64,000 nucleotides of DNA from Klebsiella pneumoniae. GTDB taxonomy: Bacteria; Myxococcota_A; UBA796; SXON01. The stretch is from positions 62,001-126,000 of the forward strand of contig CAMAXZ010000006.1 in assembly GCA_945862325.1 (NCBI GenBank). Direction: 5' to 3'. This document shows, piece by piece, positions 26,461 to 35,982 of the stretch (positions are counted from its first letter, which is position 1; every line of letters begins with the position of its first letter). Under the pieces are notes generated by a model, which searched no databases, had not been told where the DNA came from, and worked only from the letters and a program-made list of their open reading frames with translations. The position numbers and the translations under genes are program-made.

Positions 26461-28386
26461 ATGCTCACCCTGCTCGCCCTGTCCATCGGCTGCGTCATCG
26501 ACAGCAACCTCAACCAGAAGGAAGAGGACCAGATCATCGACACGGGGGAGGAGCTTCCGGACTTCGACACCGACACCGACGACACCGACACGGAAGACAC
26601 CGACACGGACGTGCCCGATCCGCCCGTTTGCGGCGATCAGTACTGGGCCGCCAAGTCGATCGCGCAGCTCGAGGAGTGCTACTCGGAGCCCTCCGAGGTC
26701 GGCACGTTCACGCCCGAGGTCATGTGGACCCGGCAGACCTTCACCAACAGCTCGGGGTCGGTCAGCTGCATGATGCAGCCCATCGTCTGCTCGCTCACCG
26801 ATGACGACGGCGACGGCGACATGGACGAAGACGACACGCCCGACGTCGTGATCATCACCTACTCGCCGGGCGTGCTCCGCGCGCTCAACGGCGACGATGG
26901 GAGCGAGCTGTGGGGCACCTCCGGCGCCGGCAGCATCCAGATCACCGGCGGCGCGGCGTGCGGCGACATCGACAACGACGGCACGCAGGAGGTCATCGCG
27001 GCCACCAGCTCCGGCGTGCAGGTCTTCGACAACGAGGGCACCTCGATGTGGAGCGTGACCTCCTGCTCGGGCGCCATGGACGGCACGTCCGACGCGCCGG
27101 GCATCTTCGACCTCGACGGCGACGGGAACCCCGAGATCATCATGGGGTCCTGCGTGATCGACAACACCGGCGACGTCGTGGGCAAGGGCACCTCCGGCTA
27201 CGGCAGCTCGTCGAACGTCGGCTCCGCCGGCATCGCGGCCGACGTGGACCTCGACGGCGACCTCGAGGTCATCGGCGGCAACGCCATCTACGAGATGGAC
27301 GGCACCGCGATCTGGTCCAACGGCGAGCGCGACGGCTACCCGGCGGTCGGCAACTTCGACGCGGACGACTTCCCCGAGTTCGTCATCACCGGCGACGCGA
27401 CGCTGCGCGTGCAGGACGACGACGGCACCGTGCTCTGCCGCACCACGATCCCCATGGCCACGAGCTCCTACGGCGGTCCGCCGACCGTGGCGGACTTCGA
27501 CGGTGACGGCGCGGCGGAGATCGGCGTCGCCGCGAACTCCACCTACACCGTGTTCGAGTCCGACTGTTCGGTGCTGTGGCAGTACACCGGCACGACCGAC
27601 CCGTCGTCCGGCAACACCGGCAGCGCCGTGTTCGACTTCGAAGGCGACGGCGTCGCGGACGTCGTGTACGCCGACGAGCGTTGGGTGTGGGTCTTCGACG
27701 GTCGCGACGGCACGGTGAAGATGCAGGACACCAGCCACAGCAACAACACCTGGCTGGAGTACCCGACGATCGCCGACATCAACGCGGACGACAGCGCCGA
27801 CATCGCGGTGTGCAACACCCCGGGCTCGTGGGGCAGCCAGAACGGCGTGACCGTCTTCCAGGACGCCGCGCGCTCCTGGCGCAAGGGCCGCCGCATCTGG
27901 AACCAGCACGGCTACAGCATCACCAACGTCGAGGACGACGGCAGCATCCCGACCTACCCGGACCCGAACTGGCTGACCTACAACAACTTCCGTTCGGGCG
28001 ACCTCACCCCCGGGCAGGGCTACGCCGGTCCGGACCTGTTCGTGAACATCCAGGACGTCTGCATCGACGAGTGCGACCGCGGCAACCTGACGGTGTGGAT
28101 CACCGTCGGCAACCAGGGCTACACCGACGTCGTCGACCCCGTGGGTATCGAGATCTACGGCAAGACCGACGGCGACGACGTGCTCCTCGGCTACGTCAAC
28201 TGGACCGCCGCCGTGGCGCAGGCGACGGAGAGCGAGAGCTACGCGGTGGAGCTGACCGGCGTGCCCACGCCGCTCTACGACATCTACGTGGCCATCGACG
28301 GGGGCGAGTACACCCGCCTCGGCGTCATCGACGAGTGCTACGAGGACAACAACGTCACCCTGTGGGGCGCGTACACCTGCCTTTGA
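26461..28386 (+). CDS. FG-GAP/VCBS-repeat lipoprotein (paralogue 2)
   Basis: A 641-residue tandem paralogue of the preceding gene. ATG 26461 gives a short signal with lipobox LALSIGC, then a linker rich in DTD units (FDTDTDDTDTEDTDTDV). The propeller has the same DxDGDG calcium loops and shares long stretches with paralogue 1, such as WNQHGYSITNV, NWLTYNNFRSGDL and the ECYEDNN tail. The 50-bp gap between the genes has no obvious terminator, so co-expression is likely. Duplication followed by divergence is the simplest history. Confidence 0.86.
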   Translation: MLTLLALSIGCVIDSNLNQKEEDQIIDTGEELPDFDTDTDDTDTEDTDTDVPDPPVCGDQYWAAKSIAQLEECYSEPSEVGTFTPEVMWTRQTFTNSSGSVSCMMQPIVCSLTDDDGDGDMDEDDTPDVVIITYSPGVLRALNGDDGSELWGTSGAGSIQITGGAACGDIDNDGTQEVIAATSSGVQVFDNEGTSMWSVTSCSGAMDGTSDAPGIFDLDGDGNPEIIMGSCVIDNTGDVVGKGTSGYGSSSNVGSAGIAADVDLDGDLEVIGGNAIYEMDGTAIWSNGERDGYPAVGNFDADDFPEFVITGDATLRVQDDDGTVLCRTTIPMATSSYGGPPTVADFDGDGAAEIGVAANSTYTVFESDCSVLWQYTGTTDPSSGNTGSAVFDFEGDGVADVVYADERWVWVFDGRDGTVKMQDTSHSNNTWLEYPTIADINADDSADIAVCNTPGSWGSQNGVTVFQDAARSWRKGRRIWNQHGYSITNVEDDGSIPTYPDPNWLTYNNFRSGDLTPGQGYAGPDLFVNIQDVCIDECDRGNLTVWITVGNQGYTDVVDPVGIEIYGKTDGDDVLLGYVNWTAAVAQATESESYAVELTGVPTPLYDIYVAIDGGEYTRLGVIDECYEDNNVTLWGAYTCL

Positions 28387-28415
28387 TCGGATAAAGGCGT
28401 CCGGGGAGGCTGTCC

Positions 28416-29822
28416 CTGGACGCCGAGCGCCTGTTGGAGCACCGCAAGCCGTTCGAGGAGCTCGAGGCGTCCGCGGTCCGGATGTCGCTCGCCCGGCCGG
28501 GCGAGCTTCACGACGACGCCCTGAGCGCCCTTCGGTACGTGCTCTCGTTCGCGAAGTTGTCGACCATCCGCGCGCGAGACGGCGGCGACGTCGAGGTCGC
28601 GGATCTGCTCGCCGGCCTCGCGCGCCGCGTGCGGGCGGCGCTGACGCCGCACCTCGTCGACGAGCCGAGCTTGTGGGGCGCCATGCGCGCCATGCCGGCG
28701 CTCGTGGCCGACGTGCGAGAGCGTCGGGACCGCATGATCGCCAGCTTTCCCCTCGATCGTGCGACGATCGACGCCGAGGTGTCCGAGCGCCCCCTCGTGG
28801 TGGCCTGCGGCGGGGGAGGGGGCGCTGGCTACGGCTACGCGGGGGCGTGGACCCTCCTCCACCGGCGCGGGCTCGAGCCCGCGCTGATCGCCGGCACGTC
28901 GATCGGCGGCCTCGTGTCGCTCTTTCGCGCCCGTCGCCGGGTCTTCGACGCCGCGCCGCTGTTCGCGGCCGCGCGGCGCCTCAGCTGGGAGCGGGTGTTC
29001 CGCGTATTGCAGATGGAGAGCCACTACGGGCTGCCCGCCACCCTCCGGCTCTACCTGCGCGCGGCGATCGGCAGCCTGTTCCAGACGCCCGACGGGCGGC
29101 CGCTCACCTTCCGCGACCTCGAGATCCCCCTGCTCGTCGTGTGCACCGGCATCGGCGTCGAGGCCCTCAAGCACGACCTCAGCTACTACGAGCACTTCCT
29201 CGACGACGCGGTGGCGCCGGGCATCCGGCTGCGCCCCAGCCGCGTGGCGAAGGTCGCGACCATCGCGAACGTGTTCGGCGAGCTGCTCAGCGAGCCCGAC
29301 GCCCTCCGCGAGATCGTGTTCGGCGCGCACCCGGCCACGACGGACGCCGACATCCTCGACGCCGCCGGCTTCTCGTCGTCGATCCCCGGGTTCATCCACT
29401 ACGACGTCGTGCGCGACGACCGCCGCATGAAGCGCCTGCTCGACGAGCTCTACGCGGCGGAGGGCATCACCCGGCTCGCGGAGGGCGGGCTCGTGAACAA
29501 CGTGCCGATGCGCCCGGCTTGGGAGGAGGTCGTGCTGCGGGGGCGCGTCACCCGTCGCAACGCGTTCGTGCTTGGGATGGACTGTTTCCCACCGCGCGTG
29601 CGGAGCCTCCTGTTCTACGCCGTGCAGCAGATCGTGCGCCCCAACGTCGTTCGCAACCTGCCCTACGCGCACCTCTACGTGCCGTTGGAGCGCACCTTGA
29701 ACCCGTTGAACCTCGTCCCCGAGCTGCCGGACCTGAACCGGGCCATGAAGTGGACCATGGACGAGCTCGGCGTGCACATGCCGTTCATCCAGAAGATGAC
29801 CGCCCCGGCGGTGCTCGCGTAG
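28416..29822 (+). CDS. Patatin-like phospholipase
   Basis: A patatin-fold lipid acyl hydrolase of about 468 residues. The oxyanion Gly-rich loop is VVACGGGGGAGYGYAG and the nucleophile motif GTSIGG (Ser162). The second dyad residue, normally Asp in DGG/A, is Glu356 in EGGLVNNVP, a conservative but unusual change. GGGGAGG at 28403-28409 is perfectly spaced (6 nt) from CTG 28416, giving LDAERLLEHRKPFEE; the first conventional codon, TTG 28434, lies 24 nt from that ribosome site. CTG initiation is therefore favoured but unproven. The 3' end overlaps the convergent MFS gene by 38 bases. Confidence 0.83.
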   Translation: MDAERLLEHRKPFEELEASAVRMSLARPGELHDDALSALRYVLSFAKLSTIRARDGGDVEVADLLAGLARRVRAALTPHLVDEPSLWGAMRAMPALVADVRERRDRMIASFPLDRATIDAEVSERPLVVACGGGGGAGYGYAGAWTLLHRRGLEPALIAGTSIGGLVSLFRARRRVFDAAPLFAAARRLSWERVFRVLQMESHYGLPATLRLYLRAAIGSLFQTPDGRPLTFRDLEIPLLVVCTGIGVEALKHDLSYYEHFLDDAVAPGIRLRPSRVAKVATIANVFGELLSEPDALREIVFGAHPATTDADILDAAGFSSSIPGFIHYDVVRDDRRMKRLLDELYAAEGITRLAEGGLVNNVPMRPAWEEVVLRGRVTRRNAFVLGMDCFPPRVRSLLFYAVQQIVRPNVVRNLPYAHLYVPLERTLNPLNLVPELPDLNRAMKWTMDELGVHMPFIQKMTAPAVLA

Positions 29823-31059
29823 CGGCGTCGCGCCCGCGCATCGCGCGCGCGGTGGCGGGCACGGCGAGCGCGGCGCCGACGGAGAGGAGCGCCGCGGCGA
29901 CCCAGAACGGCGCCGCGGGGGTCACCCGCGTGAACAGCAGCCCCGCGAAGGCGGGGCCGACGGCCCGGGAGAGCGCGCCGAGCGATTGCCCCGAGCCGAG
30001 CACCGCGCCTTGCTCGTGCGGGCCGACGCCCCGCGAGATGAGCGCCTGGAGCGCCGGGGTGGCGAGCGCCTGACCGACGGCGATCACGCAGAACACCGCG
30101 GCGAGCGTCCAATCCGGCCGGGTCAGCGGGGTGAGCGCGAGCCCGACGCCGAGCAGCACGAGGCCGATCGGGACGAGCCGGGCCTCGCCGAAGCGACGGA
30201 CGAGCATGCCGATCAGCCCGCCTTGAACCACGATGCCCACGATGCCGACGAGGCCGAAGTAACGACCGACGTCCGCGGGCTGGAAGCTCCAGGCGCGCTC
30301 TGCGAACAGCGTGAAGCACGCCTCCATCGCTGAGAACGCGAAGATCTGCAGCGCGGCGAGAAGGATGCACAACCCGACGACCGGGTGGGTGACCGCGTCG
30401 ACCAGGGCCCGCGGGGAGATCGAGCGTCGCGAGGCCTCGGAATCGGGGCGGCGGGTCTCCGGGAGGAAGCGCAGCGCGAGCAGGAGGTTCGTGGCCGAGA
30501 GGAAGGCCGCCACGAACAGGGGAAACGCGAGTCGCGCGCGCTCGGCGTCACCGCCGATCAGCGGGAGGAGGGGCTCGAGCGCCCCGTGCGAGGCGAGCCA
30601 CGCGGGCACCCTCGAGAGCTCGCCGCCGGCGAGGGGGCCGAGGGTGAAGCCGACGCCGAAGGCGGCGCCGAACAGGCCCATGCCCCGCGCGCGGTTCTCC
30701 GGCGTGGTGAGGTCGGCGATGCACGCCTGCGCCGTGCCGATGTTGGCGGTCATGGCGCCGTGCAGCACGCGGAACAGCACGACCATCCACAGCGCGCGCG
30801 AAGCGGCCAGGGCGAAGAGCATGACGGCGGTGAGGCCGATCGACACGAGCATGACGGGGCGGCGCCCCACGCGGTCGGAGAGCTGCCCGAGCAGCGGCAC
30901 GCACACGAACTGGGCGAGGGAGTAGGCCGCCATCAGCAGGGTGACCTGCATCGGCGACGCGTCGAACGCCTGCGCGTAGTAGGGCAGGGTGGGGATGACG
31001 ATCCCGAAGCCGAGCAGATCGAGCAGGACGGTCAGGACGACGACGAGGATCGGGCGCAT
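29785..31059 (-). CDS. MFS transporter, tetracycline-efflux (TetA-like) type
   Basis: A 424-residue inner-membrane protein with about 12 hydrophobic helices. Start ATG 31059 places MRPILVVVLTVLLDLLGFGIVIPTLPYY at the N-terminus, the DHA1 signature (D, G, P in TM1). Motif A appears as GQLSDRVGRRPVM between TM2 and TM3, and the TM4-5 region has RGMGLFGAAFGVGFTLGPLAGG. It is a proton-coupled exporter of the Tet/Bcr-like group; the substrate is unknown. It starts 7 bases after the phosphatase stop, so the two form a minus-strand operon. Confidence 0.87.
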   Translation of the reverse strand: MRPILVVVLTVLLDLLGFGIVIPTLPYYAQAFDASPMQVTLLMAAYSLAQFVCVPLLGQLSDRVGRRPVMLVSIGLTAVMLFALAASRALWMVVLFRVLHGAMTANIGTAQACIADLTTPENRARGMGLFGAAFGVGFTLGPLAGGELSRVPAWLASHGALEPLLPLIGGDAERARLAFPLFVAAFLSATNLLLALRFLPETRRPDSEASRRSISPRALVDAVTHPVVGLCILLAALQIFAFSAMEACFTLFAERAWSFQPADVGRYFGLVGIVGIVVQGGLIGMLVRRFGEARLVPIGLVLLGVGLALTPLTRPDWTLAAVFCVIAVGQALATPALQALISRGVGPHEQGAVLGSGQSLGALSRAVGPAFAGLLFTRVTPAAPFWVAAALLSVGAALAVPATARAMRGRDAATRAPPGRSSSG

Positions 31060-31066
31060 CCGGCGG

Positions 31067-31846
31067 CTACGCGGGCTCCGCGAGCAGGGCGAGCACCTCG
31101 TCGTGCACGCCGCCGTTGGTGGCACAGACCCCGTCGACCAGCGGGTCCGGACGGTTGAAGGTGTACTCCTGCCCGGCGCGGTTCGTCGCGCGCCCGCCGG
31201 CGGCGAGCACCACCGCGACGCCGCCGCAGATGTCCCACTCGTTGCGGGGCTGCGGCGTGAAGGTGGCCTCGGCGCGGCCGGCCGCGACGAGCCCGAACTT
31301 GTACGCGACGGACCCGACGGGCACGAGCGCGATCCGGTCGGTCCACGCGGCGAACATGCCCTTCTTCATCTCGGTGCGGCTGCACACCACGCGCGCGCCC
31401 TGGAGGCCCACCTGCGGCGTGACCCGGCAGGGGGCGCCGTTGTAGGTCGCGCCCTCGCCGACCACCCCGGAAAAGAGCTCTTCCGCGATGGGGTTGTACA
31501 ACACGCCGAGCACCGGGCGACCGCGCACCACGAGCCCGACGCTCACGACGAACTCGGGGATGCCGAGGGTGAACTCCTTCGTGCCGTCGAGCGGGTCGAC
31601 CACCCACACGGTCTCGCGCTCGAGCCGCGACTCCTCCGACACCGACTCTTCGGAGAACCACCCCGCGTCGGGCAGCCCGGCGAGCAGGCGCTCACGGAGG
31701 ATGGCGTCGGCCGCGAGGTCCGCGTCGGTCAAGGGGTTGTCCTGCCCCTTCTCGCGCACCGTGTAGCTGTCGTTGTAGTACCCGCGGATGGCTGCGCCGG
31801 CCTCCAGGGCGGCCGCGACCGCGACGCGCAGGGCGTGATCCCTCAT
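31067..31846 (-). CDS. Inositol-monophosphatase superfamily phosphatase, CysQ-like
   Basis: A 259-residue Mg-dependent lithium-sensitive-type phosphatase. The metal ligands are visible: TDADLAAD, WFSEES, DPLDGTKEFT and the C-terminal WDICGG. DGTKEF matches 3'(2'),5'-bisphosphate nucleotidase (CysQ, hydrolysing PAP) more than inositol monophosphatase (DGTxNF), so recycling of PAP from sulphate assimilation is the favoured role. ATG 31846 is chosen because homology starts just after it; an upstream open frame reads through the neighbouring gene and is spurious. Confidence 0.85.
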   Translation of the reverse strand: MRDHALRVAVAAALEAGAAIRGYYNDSYTVREKGQDNPLTDADLAADAILRERLLAGLPDAGWFSEESVSEESRLERETVWVVDPLDGTKEFTLGIPEFVVSVGLVVRGRPVLGVLYNPIAEELFSGVVGEGATYNGAPCRVTPQVGLQGARVVCSRTEMKKGMFAAWTDRIALVPVGSVAYKFGLVAAGRAEATFTPQPRNEWDICGGVAVVLAAGGRATNRAGQEYTFNRPDPLVDGVCATNGGVHDEVLALLAEPA

Positions 31847-31869
31847 TCTCGGCTCCAGCGGTGCCGTTA

Positions 31870-33273
31870 TCACGGCGTGCCGTCGCCCTCGGACCGCACC
31901 GCCAGGAACAGCTCCGCGGCGCCGTCCGCGTCGATGTCGAGGGTGTCGAGCCGCTCGCCGGAGCGGAGGTACTGCCGGGCGGCGACGATGCGCGCGTCGG
32001 CGTCGTCGGCTTCGGGCAGCCAGTCGGTCCAGGGGCCCCACCACACGTAGACCGCGCCGCTCTGGACGGCGGCATCCTCGTTGGTGGGGTTCGTCCCGGG
32101 GGCGCCGACGATGAGGTCGGGCGTGCCGTCGCCGTCGAGGTCCGCGAGGTGGACCGTGGTGCCGAAGCCGCCGCGCGGGTGCGCGCCGGTGAGGGTGAGC
32201 GCGGCCGAGGGGGAATTGCCGCCGCGCATCGCCTCGACGAGGGCGTCCCCGCGCCAGAGGAGCACGGCGCCGGCGATGTCGTCCGCGTCCGGGCCGTCGG
32301 TGCCCGGCGCGCCGACCACGAGCTCGGCCAGGCCGTCGCCGTCGAGGTCCCCCGCGGCGATCGCCCCGCCGAGCCACGCCTCCGCGGCGTCCCCCTCGAG
32401 GACCAGGTCAGCCGCGCCTTCGAACGCCGCGTCGCCGCCCTGCCACAGCTCCGCCCGACCGCGCCCGTCGGCGGCGTAGGGCGCGCCCACGACGAGCTCG
32501 GCGAGCCCGTCGCCGTCGATGTCGGCGTCGCAGAGCACGTCGGCGCCGAAGCGCGCGCCCGTCGCGTCGCCGGCGCGCGCGCGCAGCGTGGCGGGATCGA
32601 GCGGTCCGGACCAGTCCGCGACAGCGCTCAGGCCCACGTACACCTTGCCCGCGAGCGACACCTCGACGTCGTCGACCACCGCGCGCGCCCGCGGCGCTGC
32701 GGCCGCCCAGTCGGGGGCCCCGTCGCCGTCGAGGTCCCCGCAGCGCCACGCGCCTTCTCCGAGGCGATCTCCGGCGTGTTCGCCGGTCAAGGTCCACGCC
32801 TCGGCCCCCGCGATCGCGCCGGCGGCGTCGAGCGCCCAGGCGTACACGGTGCCGGCGCGGTCGCCACCGGCGCCGCGGGACGCGTCCGGCGCGCCGACGA
32901 GGAGACCGGTGGCGTCCAGGCCGATGGCCGCCCCGAAGCGGCTCGTCGCGTCGCCGGTGACCACCGTCGCGGGCGCCCCGAGCTCGAACGCCAGGGCGTC
33001 CCAGCGACGAACGGAGCCGGCGGCCGGCACGCCCACGACGAGCGCGTCCTGATGCCCCGCGAGGCTCCAGTCCCACCCGTCGCCCTCTCGGCCGGGCACC
33101 GACACGTCCGGCTCCAGCGGGCTCCGCTCGGCCGCCCACGGCCCCCCGGTGAACAGCGCGATGTCCGCGGCCGGATACCCGTCGGCGCAGCCCGCGCCTT
33201 CGCACACCGGGTCGCAGCCGGCGGTCAAGATCGCGAGCAGGGCGAGGGAGGACACCGGGGACCTTGTTACCAT
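31870..33273 (-). CDS. FG-GAP (integrin-alpha-type) repeat lipoprotein
   Basis: A 467-residue exported lipoprotein. The signal peptide LALLAILTAGC has a lipobox Cys near residue 20. It carries about six FG-GAP blades with the FGxAxxxxDxDGDGxxDLxVGAP pattern: DATSRFGAAIGLDATGLLVGAPDA, GARFGADVLCDADIDGDG, LAELVVGAPYA, and GGFGTTVHLADLDGDGTPDLIVGAPG. The blades should fold as a calcium-binding beta-propeller. It is of a different FG-GAP subtype from the pair at 24.5-28.4 kb and lacks the CARDB tail. Divergent from glgC, with only 20 bp between starts. Confidence 0.86.
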   Translation of the reverse strand: MVTRSPVSSLALLAILTAGCDPVCEGAGCADGYPAADIALFTGGPWAAERSPLEPDVSVPGREGDGWDWSLAGHQDALVVGVPAAGSVRRWDALAFELGAPATVVTGDATSRFGAAIGLDATGLLVGAPDASRGAGGDRAGTVYAWALDAAGAIAGAEAWTLTGEHAGDRLGEGAWRCGDLDGDGAPDWAAAAPRARAVVDDVEVSLAGKVYVGLSAVADWSGPLDPATLRARAGDATGARFGADVLCDADIDGDGLAELVVGAPYAADGRGRAELWQGGDAAFEGAADLVLEGDAAEAWLGGAIAAGDLDGDGLAELVVGAPGTDGPDADDIAGAVLLWRGDALVEAMRGGNSPSAALTLTGAHPRGGFGTTVHLADLDGDGTPDLIVGAPGTNPTNEDAAVQSGAVYVWWGPWTDWLPEADDADARIVAARQYLRSGERLDTLDIDADGAAELFLAVRSEGDGTP

Positions 33274-33293
33274 CGGCGGTACCGGAGGGCATC

Positions 33294-34568
33294 ATGCCGC
33301 GCGTCTACACGGTCATCCTCGGCGGAGGGCGTGGTCAGCGCCTGTTCCCCCTGACGCGGCACCGCGCGAAGCCGGCCGTGCCGCTCGGCGGAAAGTACCG
33401 CTTGATCGACATCCCGCTCTCGAACGCGATCAACAGCGGCTTCCGGCACATCGCCGTGCTGACGCAGTTCAACTCCGCGTCGCTCAACGCGCACGTGAGC
33501 AACACCTACCGGTTCGACATCTTCGGCCAGGGCCACGTCGAGGTGCTGGCGGCCGAGCAGACCGACGAAGGTGGGGATTGGTACCAGGGCACCGCGGACG
33601 CGGTGCGCAAGCAGATCCGGCGCCTCGCCGCACAAGGTGTCGAGCACCTGCTGATCCTCTCCGGCGATCACCTCTACCGGATGGACTACCGCCCCCTCGT
33701 ACAGCAGCACATCGACGAGGAGCTCGACTGCACGGTGAGCTGCCTCTCGGTCCCGCGCGAAGAGGTCACCGGGCTCGGCGTGCTGTCGGCCGACAGCAGC
33801 GGGCGCATCACCCAGTTCCGCGAGAAGCCGTCGGCGGACGAAGATCTTTCCCACCTCGCCATCCCCGAGCCCCTCGGCGCGGGTTGGGGGGTCGCCCCGG
33901 GCGACTTCCTCGTCAACATGGGCATTTACGTCTTCCGGCTCGAGACCCTCCGCGAGATCCTCGCCGACCCGAAGTACATCGACTTCGGCAAGGACATCCT
34001 CCCGGCGATCCTCCGCAGCCACCGCGTCGGCGCCTGGCCGTTCCGCGGCTACTGGCGCGACATCGGCACCATTGGCAGCATCTATGACGCGAACCTCGCA
34101 TTGACCGAGGAAGATCCTCCGTTCCGGTTTCATCACCCCGACGGGCCCATCTACACGCGTCAACGGTTCCTGCCGGCCACCAAGCTGGTGGACTGCCGTG
34201 TCTCGCGCAGCATCGTCAGCGACGGGTGCCTGCTCTTCGGCGCGGAGATCGACCACTGTGTCATCGGGATCCGCGCGCGCGTCGGCCGCGGGGCCGTGCT
34301 GCGCGACACCATCGTGATGGGCGCGGACTACTACGAGGATGACGACCTGCGCGCGGCGAACCTGGCGCGGGGTCTCCTCCCGGTCGGCGTTGGCGCGAAC
34401 TCGCTCGTCGAGCGGGCGATCATCGACAAGAACGCCCGCATCGGCGAAGGTTGCGTGATCCGCGGCGCGAAGGACCGCCCCGACAGCGACGGCGACGGGT
34501 GGTACGTCCGCGACGGCATCGTCATCGTCCCGAAGGACGTGTCGTTGCCCCCGGGCACCGTGATCTGA
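33294..34568 (+). CDS. glgC: Glucose-1-phosphate adenylyltransferase (ADP-glucose pyrophosphorylase)
   Basis: A 424-residue enzyme making ADP-glucose for glycogen synthesis. The nucleotidyltransferase N-terminus has ILGGGRGQRLFPLT and RAKPAVPLGGKYRLIDIPLSN. Downstream are the substrate motifs SGDHLYRMDY, FREKP and FRGYWRDIGT, and a C-terminal left-handed beta-helix (hexapeptide) domain with SIVSDGCLL and RAIIDKNARIGEG. ATG 33294 follows CCGGAGGG at good spacing. No other glg gene is close by. Allosteric control typical of the family is expected. Confidence 0.95.
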   Translation: MPRVYTVILGGGRGQRLFPLTRHRAKPAVPLGGKYRLIDIPLSNAINSGFRHIAVLTQFNSASLNAHVSNTYRFDIFGQGHVEVLAAEQTDEGGDWYQGTADAVRKQIRRLAAQGVEHLLILSGDHLYRMDYRPLVQQHIDEELDCTVSCLSVPREEVTGLGVLSADSSGRITQFREKPSADEDLSHLAIPEPLGAGWGVAPGDFLVNMGIYVFRLETLREILADPKYIDFGKDILPAILRSHRVGAWPFRGYWRDIGTIGSIYDANLALTEEDPPFRFHHPDGPIYTRQRFLPATKLVDCRVSRSIVSDGCLLFGAEIDHCVIGIRARVGRGAVLRDTIVMGADYYEDDDLRAANLARGLLPVGVGANSLVERAIIDKNARIGEGCVIRGAKDRPDSDGDGWYVRDGIVIVPKDVSLPPGTVI

Positions 34569-34634
34569 TACCCGGGGATCTGATACCCGGGGATCTGAGG
34601 CCCCGGGATCTGAGCCCGGGGATTGAGCACGGGG
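34562..34634. repeat. Short tandem repeat, 15-bp unit GATCTGATACCCGGG
   Basis: Two exact copies of a 15-bp unit (34562-34576 and 34577-34591) are followed by three decayed 14-15 bp copies that keep the GATCTGA...CCCGGG pattern. The first copy includes the last codon and stop of glgC. It fills the intergenic space between convergent genes and precedes a hairpin. Replication slippage is the likely origin. Confidence 0.85.
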
Positions 34635-34655
34635 CCGCGCCTGCGGAGGCGCGGC
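34634..34655. terminator. Hairpin, probable bidirectional terminator between convergent genes
   Basis: GCCGCGCC-TGCGGA-GGCGCGGC is a perfect 8-bp GC stem with a 6-nt loop, between the 3' ends of glgC (plus) and the small secreted-protein gene (minus, stop at 34660). Only a weak T-run (GTTATT) follows on the plus strand, so termination would be imperfect or Rho-assisted. Confidence 0.55.
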
Positions 34656-34659
34656 GCCG

Positions 34660-35042
34660 TTATTCGATGACGACGGTGCGGACGTAGCCCGTGCTGAACC
34701 GAAGGCTGGCGACCCACGGGCCCGCCGGGAGGCCGGCCATGCGGACGGTGTTGTACGGGCCGATGACGCCGATCTCGACGCCGTTGAGCACGAACACCGC
34801 CCCGTTCGAGGCCGGGTTCGTGTACACCAGGGTGGAGGCGTCTCCGGCGTTCTTCACCTTCTCGGCGTCGGCGGGCACCGCGCCGGCGCCCGCCGCGCGC
34901 AGCTTGTCCGCCGCGACCGGGGGCTCGGCCGCCAGCGACTCGAACCCCGAGAAGTCGCCCTTCGTGTAGCTGGGATCGACCTCGAACGTGGATACGTGGG
35001 TACCCGCGTTCGCGAGGGCGACGGCGAGCAGCACGAGCCCCA

Positions 35043-35043
<1 letters not shown>
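34660..35043 (-). CDS. Small secreted protein of unknown function
   Basis: A 127-residue protein beginning at ATG 35043 in a TGATG overlap with the upstream lipoprotein gene. A short signal sequence (MGLVLLAVALANA) precedes a disordered part and a C-terminal beta domain, GAVFVLNGVEIGVIGPYNTVR and AGPWVASLRFSTGYVRTVVIE, which resembles a PEGA-type beta-sandwich (GxxVxxNG...GP). The PEGA link is weak. Co-translation with the upstream lipoprotein suggests that they function together at the cell surface. Confidence 0.65.
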
Positions 35044-35951
<908 letters not shown>

Positions 35952-35982
35952 CGGGCCCTCCTGGCCGAGCAGAGACCCCATC

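Noticed and set aside
34562-34634. CRISPR-like array
   Set aside because: Units are contiguous 14-15 bp with no spacers and no cas genes; it is a tandem repeat.
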